DNA from: Thamnaconus septentrionalis
Lineage: Eukaryota > Chordata > Actinopteri > Tetraodontiformes > Monacanthidae
Assembly (NCBI GenBank): GCA_009823395.1
Contig: CM020519.1
Location: forward strand, 16,034,501-16,098,500
Length of the DNA: 64,000 nucleotides
Direction of reading: 5' to 3'
The notes beneath the pieces are model-generated. The model was not told where the DNA came from. It worked only from the letters and a program-made list of their open reading frames with translations, and did no database searches. Shown one piece after another: positions 13,650 to 26,420 of the stretch; within the stretch, counting starts at the first letter, position 1, and each line of letters opens with the position of its first letter. Made by a program: the position numbers and the translations under genes.

Positions 13650-15465
13650 AAAGAACTGAGTCTGAAATAGTGTGATTTTATGCCTGTGTGTGTCTTATGG
13701 TCTTTTTGGTACGGATAAATACATGTAATCCAGGCCACTGTACCCTGGTCGTGCTTGCCTCTCTCCTCGGACCGAAGGTTTTTACCAGGCTGTGTCAGGC
13801 TCTGCGCTGCGTTTTCCCGCCCATGTCATTAGCTGAAACGCAGCTGCTCTTGCATCAGACGCGGGAAGCACTCAGCTGGGCTCATCTCGTCTGTTCCCAG
13901 CCACTGGTTTTCCACTTCAGAGTCGCAGTGCTTTGGCAGGCTATAATCTCACCGACATAATGGCGTCCACTTCAATCAATACCCCCAATGGCACGGCAAA
14001 TCGATAGCTACCATACTGTACAATAAAGTGGGCCCGGTCAGAGGTGGGCCGGGGAAGGGGAGGGGCGGGAGCGGGTAAGAGGCCTGCGGCCATCATGTGC
14101 TGAACTCTGGAAACTCTTTGAAACAGCACTCCTTAATTATGGATCAAAAAATTCCAACCCTGTTAACGAGCCATGTATAATGGATGGCTGCATGATCTAT
14201 GCTAATGTAAGCACAGCAGTTGGATGCGGGGAGGGTGGGGCGTGAGGGGTGTGTGTGAGCTGGTGCGACTTTGCTTGCTTGCATCTCTCTCTAATCACTT
14301 TTTGCACATGCAGACACAGACACCAAAACACACACATATATATGCACGCACAGAGTTGCGCACTCAGAAATACAAAAGTAAGCGCCAAATTTATGCAACC
14401 GACTGATTAAAAACAGTTTGACTCTTTCAAGAGGAGAGAAACTTTGTTTAAAAATTCTTTATTGTCGCTTTCCCCTTTCTTTTTGACACACTTTTTTTGG
14501 TGGCGGAAATCGAGCGGAAGCTCATTTAAAATCGCGCTCTCGTAAAAGGAAACTTATTCAATTAACAGTCTGTCCGTGTACCCAGAGGAGCCAGAAAGCA
14601 GGGGGGAAAAAATCTACCGCCTTTTCAAGTGCGAGTCAAGCTTTCATCCAAGCCCAGCTTTAAAAAGTCTGGGATTAAACGGTCATTTTGAATATAAGAA
14701 GGCGGCGGTGAAAACATTTGTGCAGTAGAACTCTCGGAGGAAAAACAGCGTTAGCGTCCCAGAAGGAAGGTCCTTCTGTTATCCAGCTTTGCCTGCAGTT
14801 TTTCCAAAGATTTGTCCAAGTCCAATGACTCACAGGACAATGAAATGAACATTGTTTTTGTTGTTGTTGTTGTTGTTTGGCAAGAATACATATTTGAATG
14901 GTAACCAGATAAAGGTCAAAGCTGAAGCGCAGCAACTGCTGTTTTTCCCCAACAGAAAAGCAATTTGCCCCAACTGCGAAATGGAAAGTTTACGGCACAC
15001 AGTAAAAATTGATGTATGGTTAGACCATGCCCTCAAAAAGTGTTGACGCCCAAAATGGCAGAGTCTCTTTTTTTGGGAGGGGGTTGGGGCAGTTTACAAT
15101 CAGCTCTTATGAGAACAAAGGCACCAGCAGCTAGCCCACACTTTTAGAGATCAAATACGTCAGATCTTGCATTGTGCAAGAGGGAAATAAAGGCAGACAG
15201 CAACTGTTTCCTAAGACGGGAACGTATCATGAACTACTGCCAATCTGCAATGCTGCATAAAGCTTTTTTTCCTTATCGCTGTTTTGGATTGCGAGGCTTC
15301 CTCCTGCCAAAAGCTTAGCTGGTGCTGCACCACAGTGGGGATTGTTGGCAGGAAAGAATAGCAAGTGGAACGTGAGGCCTCTTCCTGTTCTGTAAACATA
15401 CGGAAACGTTATGGATGCGTGTGTCCACAAATGCCACCTTACAGTGAGCTGCTAGCATAGCATCC

Positions 15466-15496
<31 letters not shown>

Positions 15497-15497
15497 A
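15466..15497. repeat. (CTGT)n microsatellite
   Basis: Eight uninterrupted CTGT units. Confidence 0.95.
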
Positions 15498-16194
15498 CGC
15501 AGCAGAATCACCCAGAACCCCACCCAGACCTTCCACACACTCATTCAGGTGGAGGCTTTAGAACTGCGCCGCTCTGTAGCGGTGAAATATTGGAGCCTTT
15601 GCAGCCCTCCAGGCACGCAGTTATCAGGGATACGGAATTGATGGGAAATCAATCAGCTCAAGTGGAGTGGCCTGGCTCGTGCTGGGGGAGAGGAGCCTTG
15701 CCGGGGTTTTTTTTTTTCTTTTGTCGGTTTGTTTTTCCTTTATCAGAGCCATACGGCTTCATGTCTGCCGTTTGCCATTCTCACGGGGCCACAGCTGTCT
15801 CTGTGAATAAAGTAAATGTGCATTTTAAATTGCGGCAACCCCGGCAGACCGTTCTGTCACAAGCGTCCACGATTTCTTTTTTTTTTTTCCTTGCCGCGCT
15901 TTTTCAAAGGGCAGGCGGCCTGCGGCATTAGCTCTAAACGCTGCCCCCGGTGAGAAGAATTAAATTGTCCAAGTGGCTAATCCTGCCTGGGACTGGTGGA
16001 CTTCGGGGGTGATGCTGCCCTGGAGGCCAAACACTTGCAAAGATGCCCTCCGTGGTGACTGATTATATACATTCCCCTGAGGATTCTCTATTAGCAGGAA
16101 CACAGTCAAGCAAAACTTGTATATAAGTCTAGACACTGCAGTCATAGTTTTCTCAGAAGGCTTCCTTTGGCCAAAATTCCCCAACCCTACCAGT

Positions 16195-16447
16195 TTACCT
16201 ACCCATCCATCCATCTATCCATCAATCCATCCATCCATCAACCTAACTGTCCATTTACCTTTATACCAACAAATCAATGAACCTATACCTTTTTACCTAT
16301 TTACCGAAGCACCTACCTACCAAGCACACCAACCAAACTACAGTACCTGTAAATCTATCCACCTACCACCCTACCAACCTACCTATATACCTACCTACCT
16401 ACAAACCAATCTATCTACCTTCTACTTTCCTATACTACCTACCTATA
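16195..16447. repeat. Degenerate (ATCC)/(CTAC) tetranucleotide tract
   Basis: About 250 bases of interrupted ATCC, CTAC and CCAA units. The Pro/Thr/Tyr/Leu-rich frames across it are artefacts. Confidence 0.9.
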
Positions 16448-17875
16448 TACTCTCTTTAAGTGTTTGCCGAGCTCACTGTGAAACAGGCACCGCAACACTC
16501 AGCAAACATTGCGCAGAACTGTAATATTTCTAAGTCACCCTCATATCTAATTCATGCACTTTATTGTTGCTCGGCAGCCGCCTTTACGTGTCGTGAGGTG
16601 TAACAATTGCAGCTGTTTCCAATGCCGGGAAACATAACGCAGAGTAAACAAGGTAGAGAAGAAAATGTGGCCAAGAGCAGGCATAGAGACGCAGGGCAAC
16701 TTCAGCGTTGGATTCAATTCCGTTCAATGCATTTATTTGGCGAGGACAGTGCATTCTGATGAACGGCAACAAAGGTAAAGCGTAAACGCGGCGGATTATG
16801 GCTTCAAGCTAATTTGCATTCACAGTGTCGGATGAAAAAAGCGTACAAATCGAAATACAAACACGACGACACAGCCAGAGAAAAATAGGTATGAAGATGC
16901 GTTCGAGATCCGACAAAAGACGCATACTAAACAGGTGGCCACATGGATCTGCGCAGCAGAGTGCCAGTCCCCCGAGCTCCCAGCCACAAAATACGAAAGT
17001 GCTCAGGCAGGAAATACACAGCAACGCGACAGTCCCAAGGTCACGAGTAAAAGTGCAGAGCGTCACATTTCCATCAACCCGGCTGATTTTAAACAGCGGC
17101 TTAAGGCCCGTTTCCATGCGGACCTGCGGACGGCTTCATCTCCAGGTGGGGACGAGGCGCGAGTGTGTCTGTGCTCCAATTTACATTTTCTCATTTCGCC
17201 GAAGCTCGTGGGGAACGGCTTACGACAAGAATAACCTAACCGGCTTAAACGCCCGCACAGCCTGCATCAGAGCAGCCGCGCTCTCTTGCATTCTCCACCG
17301 ACCGGCGTGTTTGCGCGGCAATTCACGTGCACGTGTGCAGCAGGTATATTCTCTCATGCGCACCGAGGGCGTCTCACTTCTGCTGCAGCATGTAATGGCA
17401 GGGAAAATAAAGCGCGCGTCATATGTTTTTGCTTCTGCATTTTATTTTTATACCTCTGGTGCCTGGCCGCTGTTGGGTCGTGCACCTACCCGGTTGGTGC
17501 GCTCCACTAAAATCTACAAAAGCATGTAATTGTGGGAATAGTTTTGGCCTGCGCTGGCGAGATGCCAGAAAGCAACTTATCTCTGGCAGAGAGATGTCAA
17601 GGAGATAATTGACAACTTCAGGCCGTTTTCAGGTTTTTTTTGAAAAAAATTAAAAAAAAGAAATGTTTTTCATTCAGCAGTTAAAAATAAAATTATCTTG
17701 CTTTCCATCCACATCAGCAGGCTGTCCAGCAAAGTTAAGACCATGATGGCAAATCAGAAGCCAGGGAAAAAAGGATAAAGCATAAAGCAAATAAAACATC
17801 GCAATTCATACAATTGCACACATTTGCACGGCCCCACAGGTCGTCATGTATGACGACTGACAATGGCGTCACATT

Positions 17876-17923
17876 TTGATGTAAAATAACCTTGATGTAA
17901 AATAACTTTGATGTAAAATAACT
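17876..17923. repeat. Three tandem copies of a 16-bp unit
   Basis: TTGATGTAAAATAAC repeats with starts at 17876, 17892 and 17908, differing only at the last base of the unit. Confidence 0.9.
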
Positions 17924-19072
17924 AAAGTTATAGTCGTGGGAGAAGTGGTTTCATGTGATCACACGCAAAAAGTAAACTCTCCAGCTAAAAGCAGGGTCCA
18001 TCAAAAGGAACAGCCATAGAATAAATTATATAAATAAATAAAAATCTGTGGACACGGCCTAAGATCCAAATTTTACTTTGTAAAATATTATTTCCAATGG
18101 AATTCCAATGAAATCCAAAGAATTATAAACTGGGCTGTATCTTTTTAAATGTTGTCAATATTTTGAATAATTCCATTTTTTCAAACTCTGGTTTTGACTC
18201 TCAATTTTGAGGGGGTGTTAGTACAAGCTTATCATTTTCTGAACGGATTCCAATGGTGCAAACGTTTTGAACCGCTGTGTCTGTTGCATTTTTCGAGCCA
18301 CCACTGGTATCAATGATTTTGACTGATTAGATTTGATTATTTTTAATGCCGTTTCCTTGCCACAACTCTGTACAGCGAAATTCAATTCTCGCTTCTTGTC
18401 AGAATGTAACTGACTCATGTGTAAGTCAGGAACCATTCTTGACTCAGACCCCGTGCTGCACCAAACCAGAAGCAAAATGGATGTGGGAGAGCACGCTGAG
18501 CTGAAAGTCTGCCAGGAAGTGTCTCCCCTCTGATGGCCTGCAGGGCTGCCTGGAGGGCTGCCAGAGAAAACCTGAGATTTTCCTTTTTTCCTGCCAAGAA
18601 TAACACCAAATATGTAATCATTCTTTGGTAGAGAAATTATGACGGGCTTCCGCTTCCACTGTGAATCCTTTCCGTCGTGTGTTTGCGCTGTCGTTAGGAG
18701 GAGTCATGGGCGATTGATGTTGTAATGTGACGTCTGCGGGTTCCATGCAGCAAAGAGATCGCCTGAAAAAGTATGAATATAATGATAATATTAATGAGAA
18801 CATTAACGTGTTAAATGTGTAACACTAACCGGATAGCATAACTTGCTCTGCTATTCAGCAACAGTCAGCAGGACAGAGGTAATTGTAGTGTCAGGAATTC
18901 AAAGCTAATTTAAGTTTATTGAGCTGAGTTTAATTACGTTATTTTGCAGTTAGTTCCATAAATGAAAGTAAATAAAAAAATTTAAAATTTAAAACCCACC
19001 CAAACGCTTTTACAGTCAGTCTGCACCATAAACCTGCATCTGGCCATGTTTGTTCAAAGTCTGTGTCTTCAG

Positions 19073-19073
<1 letters not shown>

Positions 19074-19117
<44 letters not shown>
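19074..19117. repeat. (GT)n microsatellite
   Basis: About 21 GT units. Confidence 0.95.
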
Positions 19118-19121
<4 letters not shown>

Positions 19122-19888
19122 TGCAGCTTAAACCGATTACCTTGTGGTCCAGTTAATCAAATAAGAGTCTATGCACATACAGTATGCGATCAATTTCGCC
19201 CAGCTGGAACATAAATCCGTCATCATAACATGTGCAGCGCGTGTACCGATTGCATCCTGCAAGCTTGTTTATCGTAGCCGACAAGAGCAAACCAGAGTGA
19301 AGGTTACAGCAGCTTAGACACGGCCTCAGTTTTGCGTGTGACGGCAGATTACAATAAGGAGGCGCTGCTGGGTCGTCCTTTGCGTGCACTTATTAGAGAG
19401 CGATCATGTAGAAAATATTGTTTGAACGTTTGTCAGACTTGGCGGGGCAGCGCAGGTGCGGTTGTGTGTAATTACAGCACGTTTGTTTGCTTGTAATAGA
19501 GTGCGGCCCTCAGAATTAGTGGCGAGTAAAAACCGTAGGCAGCACTCCACGAAGTGAGATTTAATTACCGCGCTAGCGCCTGCGCAGAGTACGGCGAGCC
19601 AGCAGACCGTAGCCGCGTCACACCGCGGCATAATTGCATTTGCTTACAGCATTTCAGGCCAGGGACATTTTCTCCCTCTGATGCTACTTTTTTGGATTGT
19701 GAAAAGCAAACCGATGCTCGAAACGAGGAAGGCATTCGAGCACGCAACTAACGAGAGCTAGCATGAGCTAGCAGGCTAACGAACCCAAAGGGACGGTATC
19801 ACCGCAATGCAATACATTTTTGGCAGCTTCTCTGGAGGAAGGAGATATTATTTGCACATTATTTCAGTTGCACCTCATGTCTCATATT

Positions 19889-20405
19889 CAGTGTTGGGGA
19901 GTTACTTGATACGCCATAACGTCATTTAAGTACAAAATAAAGATATTGCAATCAGTTACATTACTGGAAAACGCTTTGTTAAATTACAGTGACTAGTGGA
20001 ATCAATAATTACATTTTTTTTGACCAACAGGCTTGGCTTTATGTTGAACAATTTTATTTTTGTTGCTTTGCATGTTTTTCTCGTGCACTGGCTCGTTGGC
20101 ACAAGACGCCGTCCTTTTCTGTTCCCCTCCACCAACGTTTGAAAGTTCGATACTATTCTGATGCTTTGGATTGTTTCTCCTGTCAAGTTCGTAACTGCAA
20201 TCGCCTGCCAGGTGAATTGTCTCTCTGTTTAGGTTGCTGCAGAAAGCTCAACACTGCCAGGTCTGAACAGTTGAGAACATGTATTCAAAGGAATCAAAAT
20301 GTAATTAGTTACATTACTTTGGTAAAGTAATTGAAATAGTTACACTACTATTACATTTTCAATAGGGCTACTTGCAACCGTAACCAAGTAATCTCCCCAA
20401 CACTG
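19889..20405. mobile_element. hAT-type MITE, 517 bp
   Basis: Terminal inverted repeats CAGTGTTGGGGAGTTACTTG (19889) and CAAGTAATCTCCCCAACACTG (ends 20405) match at nearly every position. The flanks CTCATATT (19881-19888) and CTCACATT (20406-20413) form an 8-bp target-site duplication with one mismatch, as expected for hAT. It has no transposase frame and is therefore non-autonomous. Confidence 0.85.
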
Positions 20406-23400
20406 CTCACATTCACGTATTAGCCTCAGCTAGCAGGGCTAGCAAGTTCACCTTAGGTTGCCACCTGCTAGCTCCCGTCAGCCTCCCAACAAAGCCCTGC
20501 TGTCAAGCGAGATGCAGTCGGGGCGGCGATCTCGGCAGGCGGTATTGACCCCACTGTGTCGGGGGCACCTGACCCGCCCGCCGAGGCAATACTGCCCGCG
20601 CAGTCGTCTGTTTCTGGGGCCGAGGGCGTCAGCGTCGAAAAACAGATCACACCTGACAAGGCGAAAAGCCAGAGCCTCGGGTCTGGTGCCGCAGCCAATG
20701 CCGGCGGGGGTGGACCCTGATTGGTCCGCGGTGGCTGCTGGTAGCTGCTGCTGGTGAGGGTCGGGGGTTTGGAGTGTTGTGCTCTGCATAAATGTGATTG
20801 TGACTCCGCGGAGCAGAAACAGCTGCTGTGTCACTGAGCCCGGGGCTCTGGCTGGGCGGGGGAGGGGGAGGGGATGTCGGATACGGACCCTGTTGTTCCT
20901 CGTCTCTCCCAACCTCAGCCGTCTGTTAGTCCCTCTTTTCCTCGGCACATTGCCCCCGATCTTCTTCCAGACGGGCAGAAGATAACGCAAGGACACAAAC
21001 GCCCCGCAGTGATGACGCCCTCTCACACACACTTCTGTGTTTCTAATGCCGTGTGCGCTCAAATGAAGAAGAAAGAAAGAAAGAAAAAAAAAATACAGCC
21101 TGTCTATTTTATCCGGGCCTGTTGTCTTCACTCCTGTGTGTGTGTGTGTGTGTGTAAGAAAACACACAAGCTGTGCATCGCACAAAAAACAAAACAGAAA
21201 TGAATTATTCCCCATATAAATTCGTAAGCACAGGTTTTTCTTTATCACCCCACCAGCCTGCCTCACATCCCAGCACGGCACTAATAGGCACTGTGCGAGT
21301 CGCTCTGCTCTGTAATTAGCTGAAAACCACCGGCAAAAATATTGATAAACAAAGACGAAACAGAAACCGGTCGAAGTCAAACGCCATTATTATCGAGGCG
21401 AGGAGGTGGAAATCCCACTTGGCCAAAAAAAAAAAAAAAAACATACGGCGGTGGCGGCCACCCTTGAAAAAGCGTCAAACTGAAGCAGATGCAAGCGACA
21501 CCGTTTGTTTGAAACGCAGCTCGAAAGTCGACGTGGGTGTCGCTGCTGGAACGGGAGCCACGGCAGCGGCGGCCGCTTCAATCTCTGTCCGCACACGGGC
21601 GCTCTGGCAGCGGGGGCCGCGGTTTCATGTCCGAGCCAGACACAGGGACTGCAGCCACCAGCCTAGGCTGGCGGGATAGAAAAAAAAAAAAAAGGCGCAG
21701 AGCGTCCAGCAGAACACACTCATCTCTCCTGAGCTGCTGGTGGGGGTTAAAGCAAAGGAATTGTTCCCTTTTTTCTTTCCTCATTGGCTTTCTGTCTCCC
21801 CCTGCTCATCTCCAATTCCCTGGATTTCTCTCATTGCGGGAAGTGGGTTGACAGTGTTTACGCTTAATGAAACCCGACCAGTCGACTCCCACAAGCGCCG
21901 CCTTTGAACGTTATTCTCGGGCCTCAGCAGATCAATATCGCTTTCGCGTTCCCTCGCCGTCTGCTCGCCATCGCTGGAAACTTTGTAGTAACGTTTTTTT
22001 GGTTTTTTTTCTTTCTTCAACTTCAAAATAAAAAAAAAAAGTCTCTCTGGGCTGTCTGATGAAACCAAGCAGCATCCAGGTCCTCCAGCTGGTCTTTTTT
22101 TTTTTTTTTTTTCTTCCATCTACCCATAGCTGTCAGACTTAATAATATCTCCTATGTTTCTTGGATCTCTTAATCTCTCGCCAAATAATTGGTAAATATA
22201 AAAAAAAAAAAAAAAAAAACAGCCTTGCGATGATGCAAGATAATAGAAATGGAACGCCGGGGTTGGCGATGTTACATCACGGCGGAGGCTCATTGTGCCG
22301 GCCGTGCCCCGACTCCAGGCTTGCATTACAGCCGGTCAGCCGGAGTCAGAGGGGTGAATCCGAGGCCGACCGAAGTCTCGCCTCAGCGGACTGCCGCCGT
22401 ATTTACAAGGGCTCGGTCAATAGCGGCGACAATCTACGAGCCGCACGCCTTTGCACTCTTGGCTGCGCCGGGAAAACCCCGCGTCGTGCCAAACACTCGC
22501 AGGGCTTCCACTCAAGTTGTAAAAAAAAAAAGCACACAAACATAAAGCGGTGAGGTAGTGAAGAGCATTAAATATGTTTATTGTGAGGGACGAGAGTGAA
22601 TAATGGATGAGCTTAAAATACCTTTAAAACCAAAGATTGAATCAGCAGCACTCAGGACTTTCTGTGCGTGACTAGAAAGACAAAAAATCTGTGTTTTTAA
22701 AGTTTGGATTAGATTCGATTTTAATAAGATTTTTCTTTTAGTTCTATTTTTTTATATTTAGTTTTGCTGGAGTTCAGTCAGAAAATTGAGAAAAAAAAGA
22801 CTCTCAACGACTTTTTGTCACATCTTATCTTCGCGTTGCCACAAAATCCTCTGCGCCCCTATTAAAAACCAGTTTGCACATTTAGCGAGACCATCCGTCA
22901 TCCCAGAGCAGGCGTCCACGATTCATGACTCCTCCTCAGCAACAGCCTCACATTATTGGCCCCCATCTTCCACTCGCTGCGGTTGCTGCCTGATCAATGT
23001 GTGTTCTTTGCGACTCCATCACATTCTAATTAAGAGATCTCTGCGCCGTCTCCTCGAGGATTCCTCCGCAAGAATAAAAAAAAAAAAACGGTCACGTCGA
23101 CCGCTCTCGGGTCAAGGCCTCGGAGCGATTGCCGAGGCCCCCCGTTCGGACGATCCGACAAGCCGACGCACGACCGAAATGTCGGCGGCCGACGCCACCC
23201 GGGACTCGGAGAAGTGTGGGGTCCCCGCCTGGCTCAGGCCGCCGCTCCCACTCTGTCAGACCAGGCATAATCACCCCATGTTTCACAGGCGCCTTCCAAC
23301 GGGGACGAATGATCGGCCGTAAAACAAAAAGGAAACAAATTAAGCAGCGGTGTCAAGATTTTAATGGTTCCAATTAGTCACCACTTTGGGGAATCGGGCA

Positions 23401-26049
23401 TTATTGAGAATGATAGCGTGCCGCTGCCGGTCTGCTGCTGGTGCCACCTAGTTTGCGACGCTCCCAATACATGTGCCTGACAGTTTATATACTTGTCCTA
23501 CAGACCCAACGCTGCTGATAGGGGGGCGAGCTGTTCAGTCAAACTCGCTGCCAGACAACCCACAAACATTCCTCAGGCTTTTTTTTTTCTTAAATGCCCC
23601 TTAGTTGCTGGTCGGCAAATATACTTTGATATACATAGAATTTAGGCACTTTTCCCTCTTCTCTGCAAGCAATGTTGGGAATTCCTTCAAAAGGTTTGCC
23701 AATTTGAAACCATACTAACTTGACAGCAAATATTCCTCGTCTAAACTTGTTTTTATTATTATTATTATTAGTTATGGTTTCCTTCTGCTTTCAATCTGAA
23801 CTTTGAATTGCAGTTTTGAAACAAATCTGCGGCAAGTCCCAATTGATTGGCTCCCTGATTGCATCTCTTCCAATCATTATTCCTCCGGCACTGTGTCTGT
23901 GTGCTGCACTGAACCGTCTCCAGGCAGCGACAGTGACCAATCAGTCATCTTGTGTATTTCAAACACAGGTTTTTGGAGCCGCGGTGAGCAGCTTCAATTC
24001 GTTTTCTTCTTGCGTGTCTTAGATAAATGATCCGTCAATCAGCTCACATGACCAGCGCCGTTTGCATCTTTGTGGATCTGTCAAAATATGAGAGAGGACA
24101 CAAGGTTCGTTTTTTTCAAAAGTCTGCTCAAAATTCACTTGATATTTCATGGAAATGAACCGTTTGAGTTCCTCTTCGTCCGACTGCACGCAACTTCATA
24201 AGAGACAGACCATTTAAATGTTTTGCTACTGTCATGGCTCTGAAAACTATAAAATTAATAATTAAAGGCGGCCGCCATGAAAGCCTCTCTGGCACCCTGG
24301 TGACCGTCGTCCCATTTTCTACTTTAAACAAGGCCGGGTTGTTGTTGCAAGTGAGCTGTAGCTGAAACTTCAATTGCAATTCGAGGCAAGGCACGCAACC
24401 GCAGATGCTACGTTTTCAACTGGATGGTTGTCGATACACACACACACACACACACATTCACACACGCTGCACATATTACCACATTCCTCAGAAACACATC
24501 TGCACCACGTTGAGCCGATCCATCCCGCAGCTGTCGGGCACCTTTTTTTTTCTTCTCCATGCACGCGAGCCGCGTAATCAGACTGAAACATTCAGATCAG
24601 GTCGGACGAATCATTTTGCTTGTGTGTTGGTGAACACAGCAGTTTTTTTTTTCTAGGAAAAAAACCCCTTCAGATCCAGACGCTGACACCCTGCTGCCAT
24701 TTTGGAGTCAAAGGAATGCTGCTCGGTTCAGCCTTGCTTCCTTTCCGCCTCTCCTTATGTCTCTCTCCTCCTCTCGCCTCTTTTCTCTCCCCATCAGCGA
24801 GGTGCTGCTGTGTGGCGGAGTTTCGGCGCTTTACTCCATTTGTTCCGCTGTTACCTGGGGATAGCGTCGAAGGAGAGCGGGGCTTTTTGCTGTTTAGCTC
24901 CCACAACGACTAACTGACACGCACCCTCGATGCTGCCTCTCGAGCCCCATCCAATGGCGACACAAAGATCCGGGGATGAAATGGCAGTCGAGCTGAACGT
25001 GCGGGTTATGTTTTTTCATCACGACGCCTGGTATATCTGCTACATATGAACAAACTATGAAAAAGCTGCTTGGCATGTTGAATGGATTGCTTTGGCAACA
25101 CGTTATCGATTCAGTAGCCAAAAGCCTCGCCTTGCATTCCGAGATTAGCCAAGCCCATTAGCCAAGTAGCAACGGAATAAATGCTCTTCTCCCCACAAAG
25201 AGACAGTTGCTCTCAGAGGTCCGAAATGGCCAAGTGCAGAGGATTTGACTTGGTCGTCCTATTGATTGGTCCGAGACACGTTTGCCCCTGTCAGGTCTTA
25301 GTTCTGAGCCTTGGGTAAGACTAACGCAACCCGAGGTGCCCAAGGCCTCCACCTCCAGCAGCTCCATCGTGTATCTCTATCCACCTTTGCTTATCGCTCC
25401 ACAGCACCACACTGCCTCCACTGCCTCAGTCTGCCTTTCCCGTATTTACAGAAACGTTTTTTTCGCCGATTTGCCGTCGAAAAATCGGGAAAAGCTTACG
25501 AGTCGACGATGGCGCATCGGCCGCGTATGCGTAGACAATAAGGCAGATTTGCAAAAACTCATCTGGGCGTGAAAAGTTTCCGAGCACATGCATAGGAAGC
25601 TCTGTTTGCCCCCCGATACGATAATGTACTGAAGGACCCAGAGGGCTTTCAAAACGTCCTCGTTTAACGCAGGCGAATCCCACCAGAGTTTGTTTTTCCC
25701 CCTTTGGTGTAATCACACTCAAACAACGTAACCAAGACCCCCGTGAAGACTTGGTCTTCAAATGGGCTCCAGAGCCGTTCGTTCGGGGTCAGAATGCAAT
25801 TCAAGCAGAATAGAACTGCTGGAAGAAGCGCATGTAGCCTTTACTTCTGGGATTTTTGTGGGAATTTCCCCCCTGCATGTTAATTCCGACCAATCGGAAG
25901 TACATTCCTGTCAGTGATGAATGCAGATGTTCCCGCAAGCGTTGGGTTGACAAATTTCCGTGCATCTGAGCGATTCATCAATTGGTTCCACGGCATCACT
26001 GTGAAACAGTGCGGAAATAAACCGAGAGCAGCTGAAAAACGAAGCGACG
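20406..26049. other. Non-coding region with CpG-rich patches
   Basis: CpG-dense stretches at roughly 20480-20960, 21440-21700, 22240-22500 and 23090-23310 hold long but unrecognised open frames on both strands, including a 300-codon minus-strand frame ending at 20478. Poly(A/T) runs and a CA tract (24436-24466) are present. No exon recognised. Confidence 0.4.
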
Positions 26050-26420
26050 TACACTCGGCGGCCACTTTATTGGGCATGAGGTTCAATTGCTTGTCGACGC
26101 AAACAGCTAATCAGCCACTCACATGGCAGCAGCTCAATGAGGCATGTGGACGTCTTGCTGAGCATCAGAAGGGGAAAGAAAGAGGGATTTCAGTGAGTTT
26201 AAACAAGGTTGTCACTGAGTAGGATTTCTGAGTCGGCTGTTAGGACTGGGATTTTCACGACATCCCAACCATCTCTCTGAATAGTCCCATTAACGGAAAA
26301 TATCTAGCTAGCGGCAATTGTGCAGAAGGTAATGTGTTGTTGGTATTTGGGGTCAGAGGTTAGAATGGGGAGTTTATTTGAAGACCATTGAAAGGCAACG
26401 CTGTCAGGCACTCTGTATTA
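26050..26420 (+). mobile_element. 5' part of a Tc1-like element (CGGCCACTTTATT end)
   Basis: It starts with TACACTCGGCGGCCACTTTATT, the terminus of a widespread vertebrate Tc1-like family. Next comes the conserved subterminal segment (AATCAGCCACTCACATGGCAGC), then a decayed transposase start (frame EHQKGKERGISVSLNK, and later a GGATTTTCACGACATCCCAACCATC equivalent). The right half is lost. Two other relics of the family are at 32678 and 49215. Confidence 0.8.

Noticed and set aside
16825..17529. 234-codon open frame on the plus strand
   Set aside because: No similarity to any family I know and no splice or UTR context.
20478..21380. 300-codon open frame on the minus strand
   Set aside because: Crosses CA repeats and poly(A/T) runs and has no recognisable protein features; the CpG-rich composition favours long chance frames.
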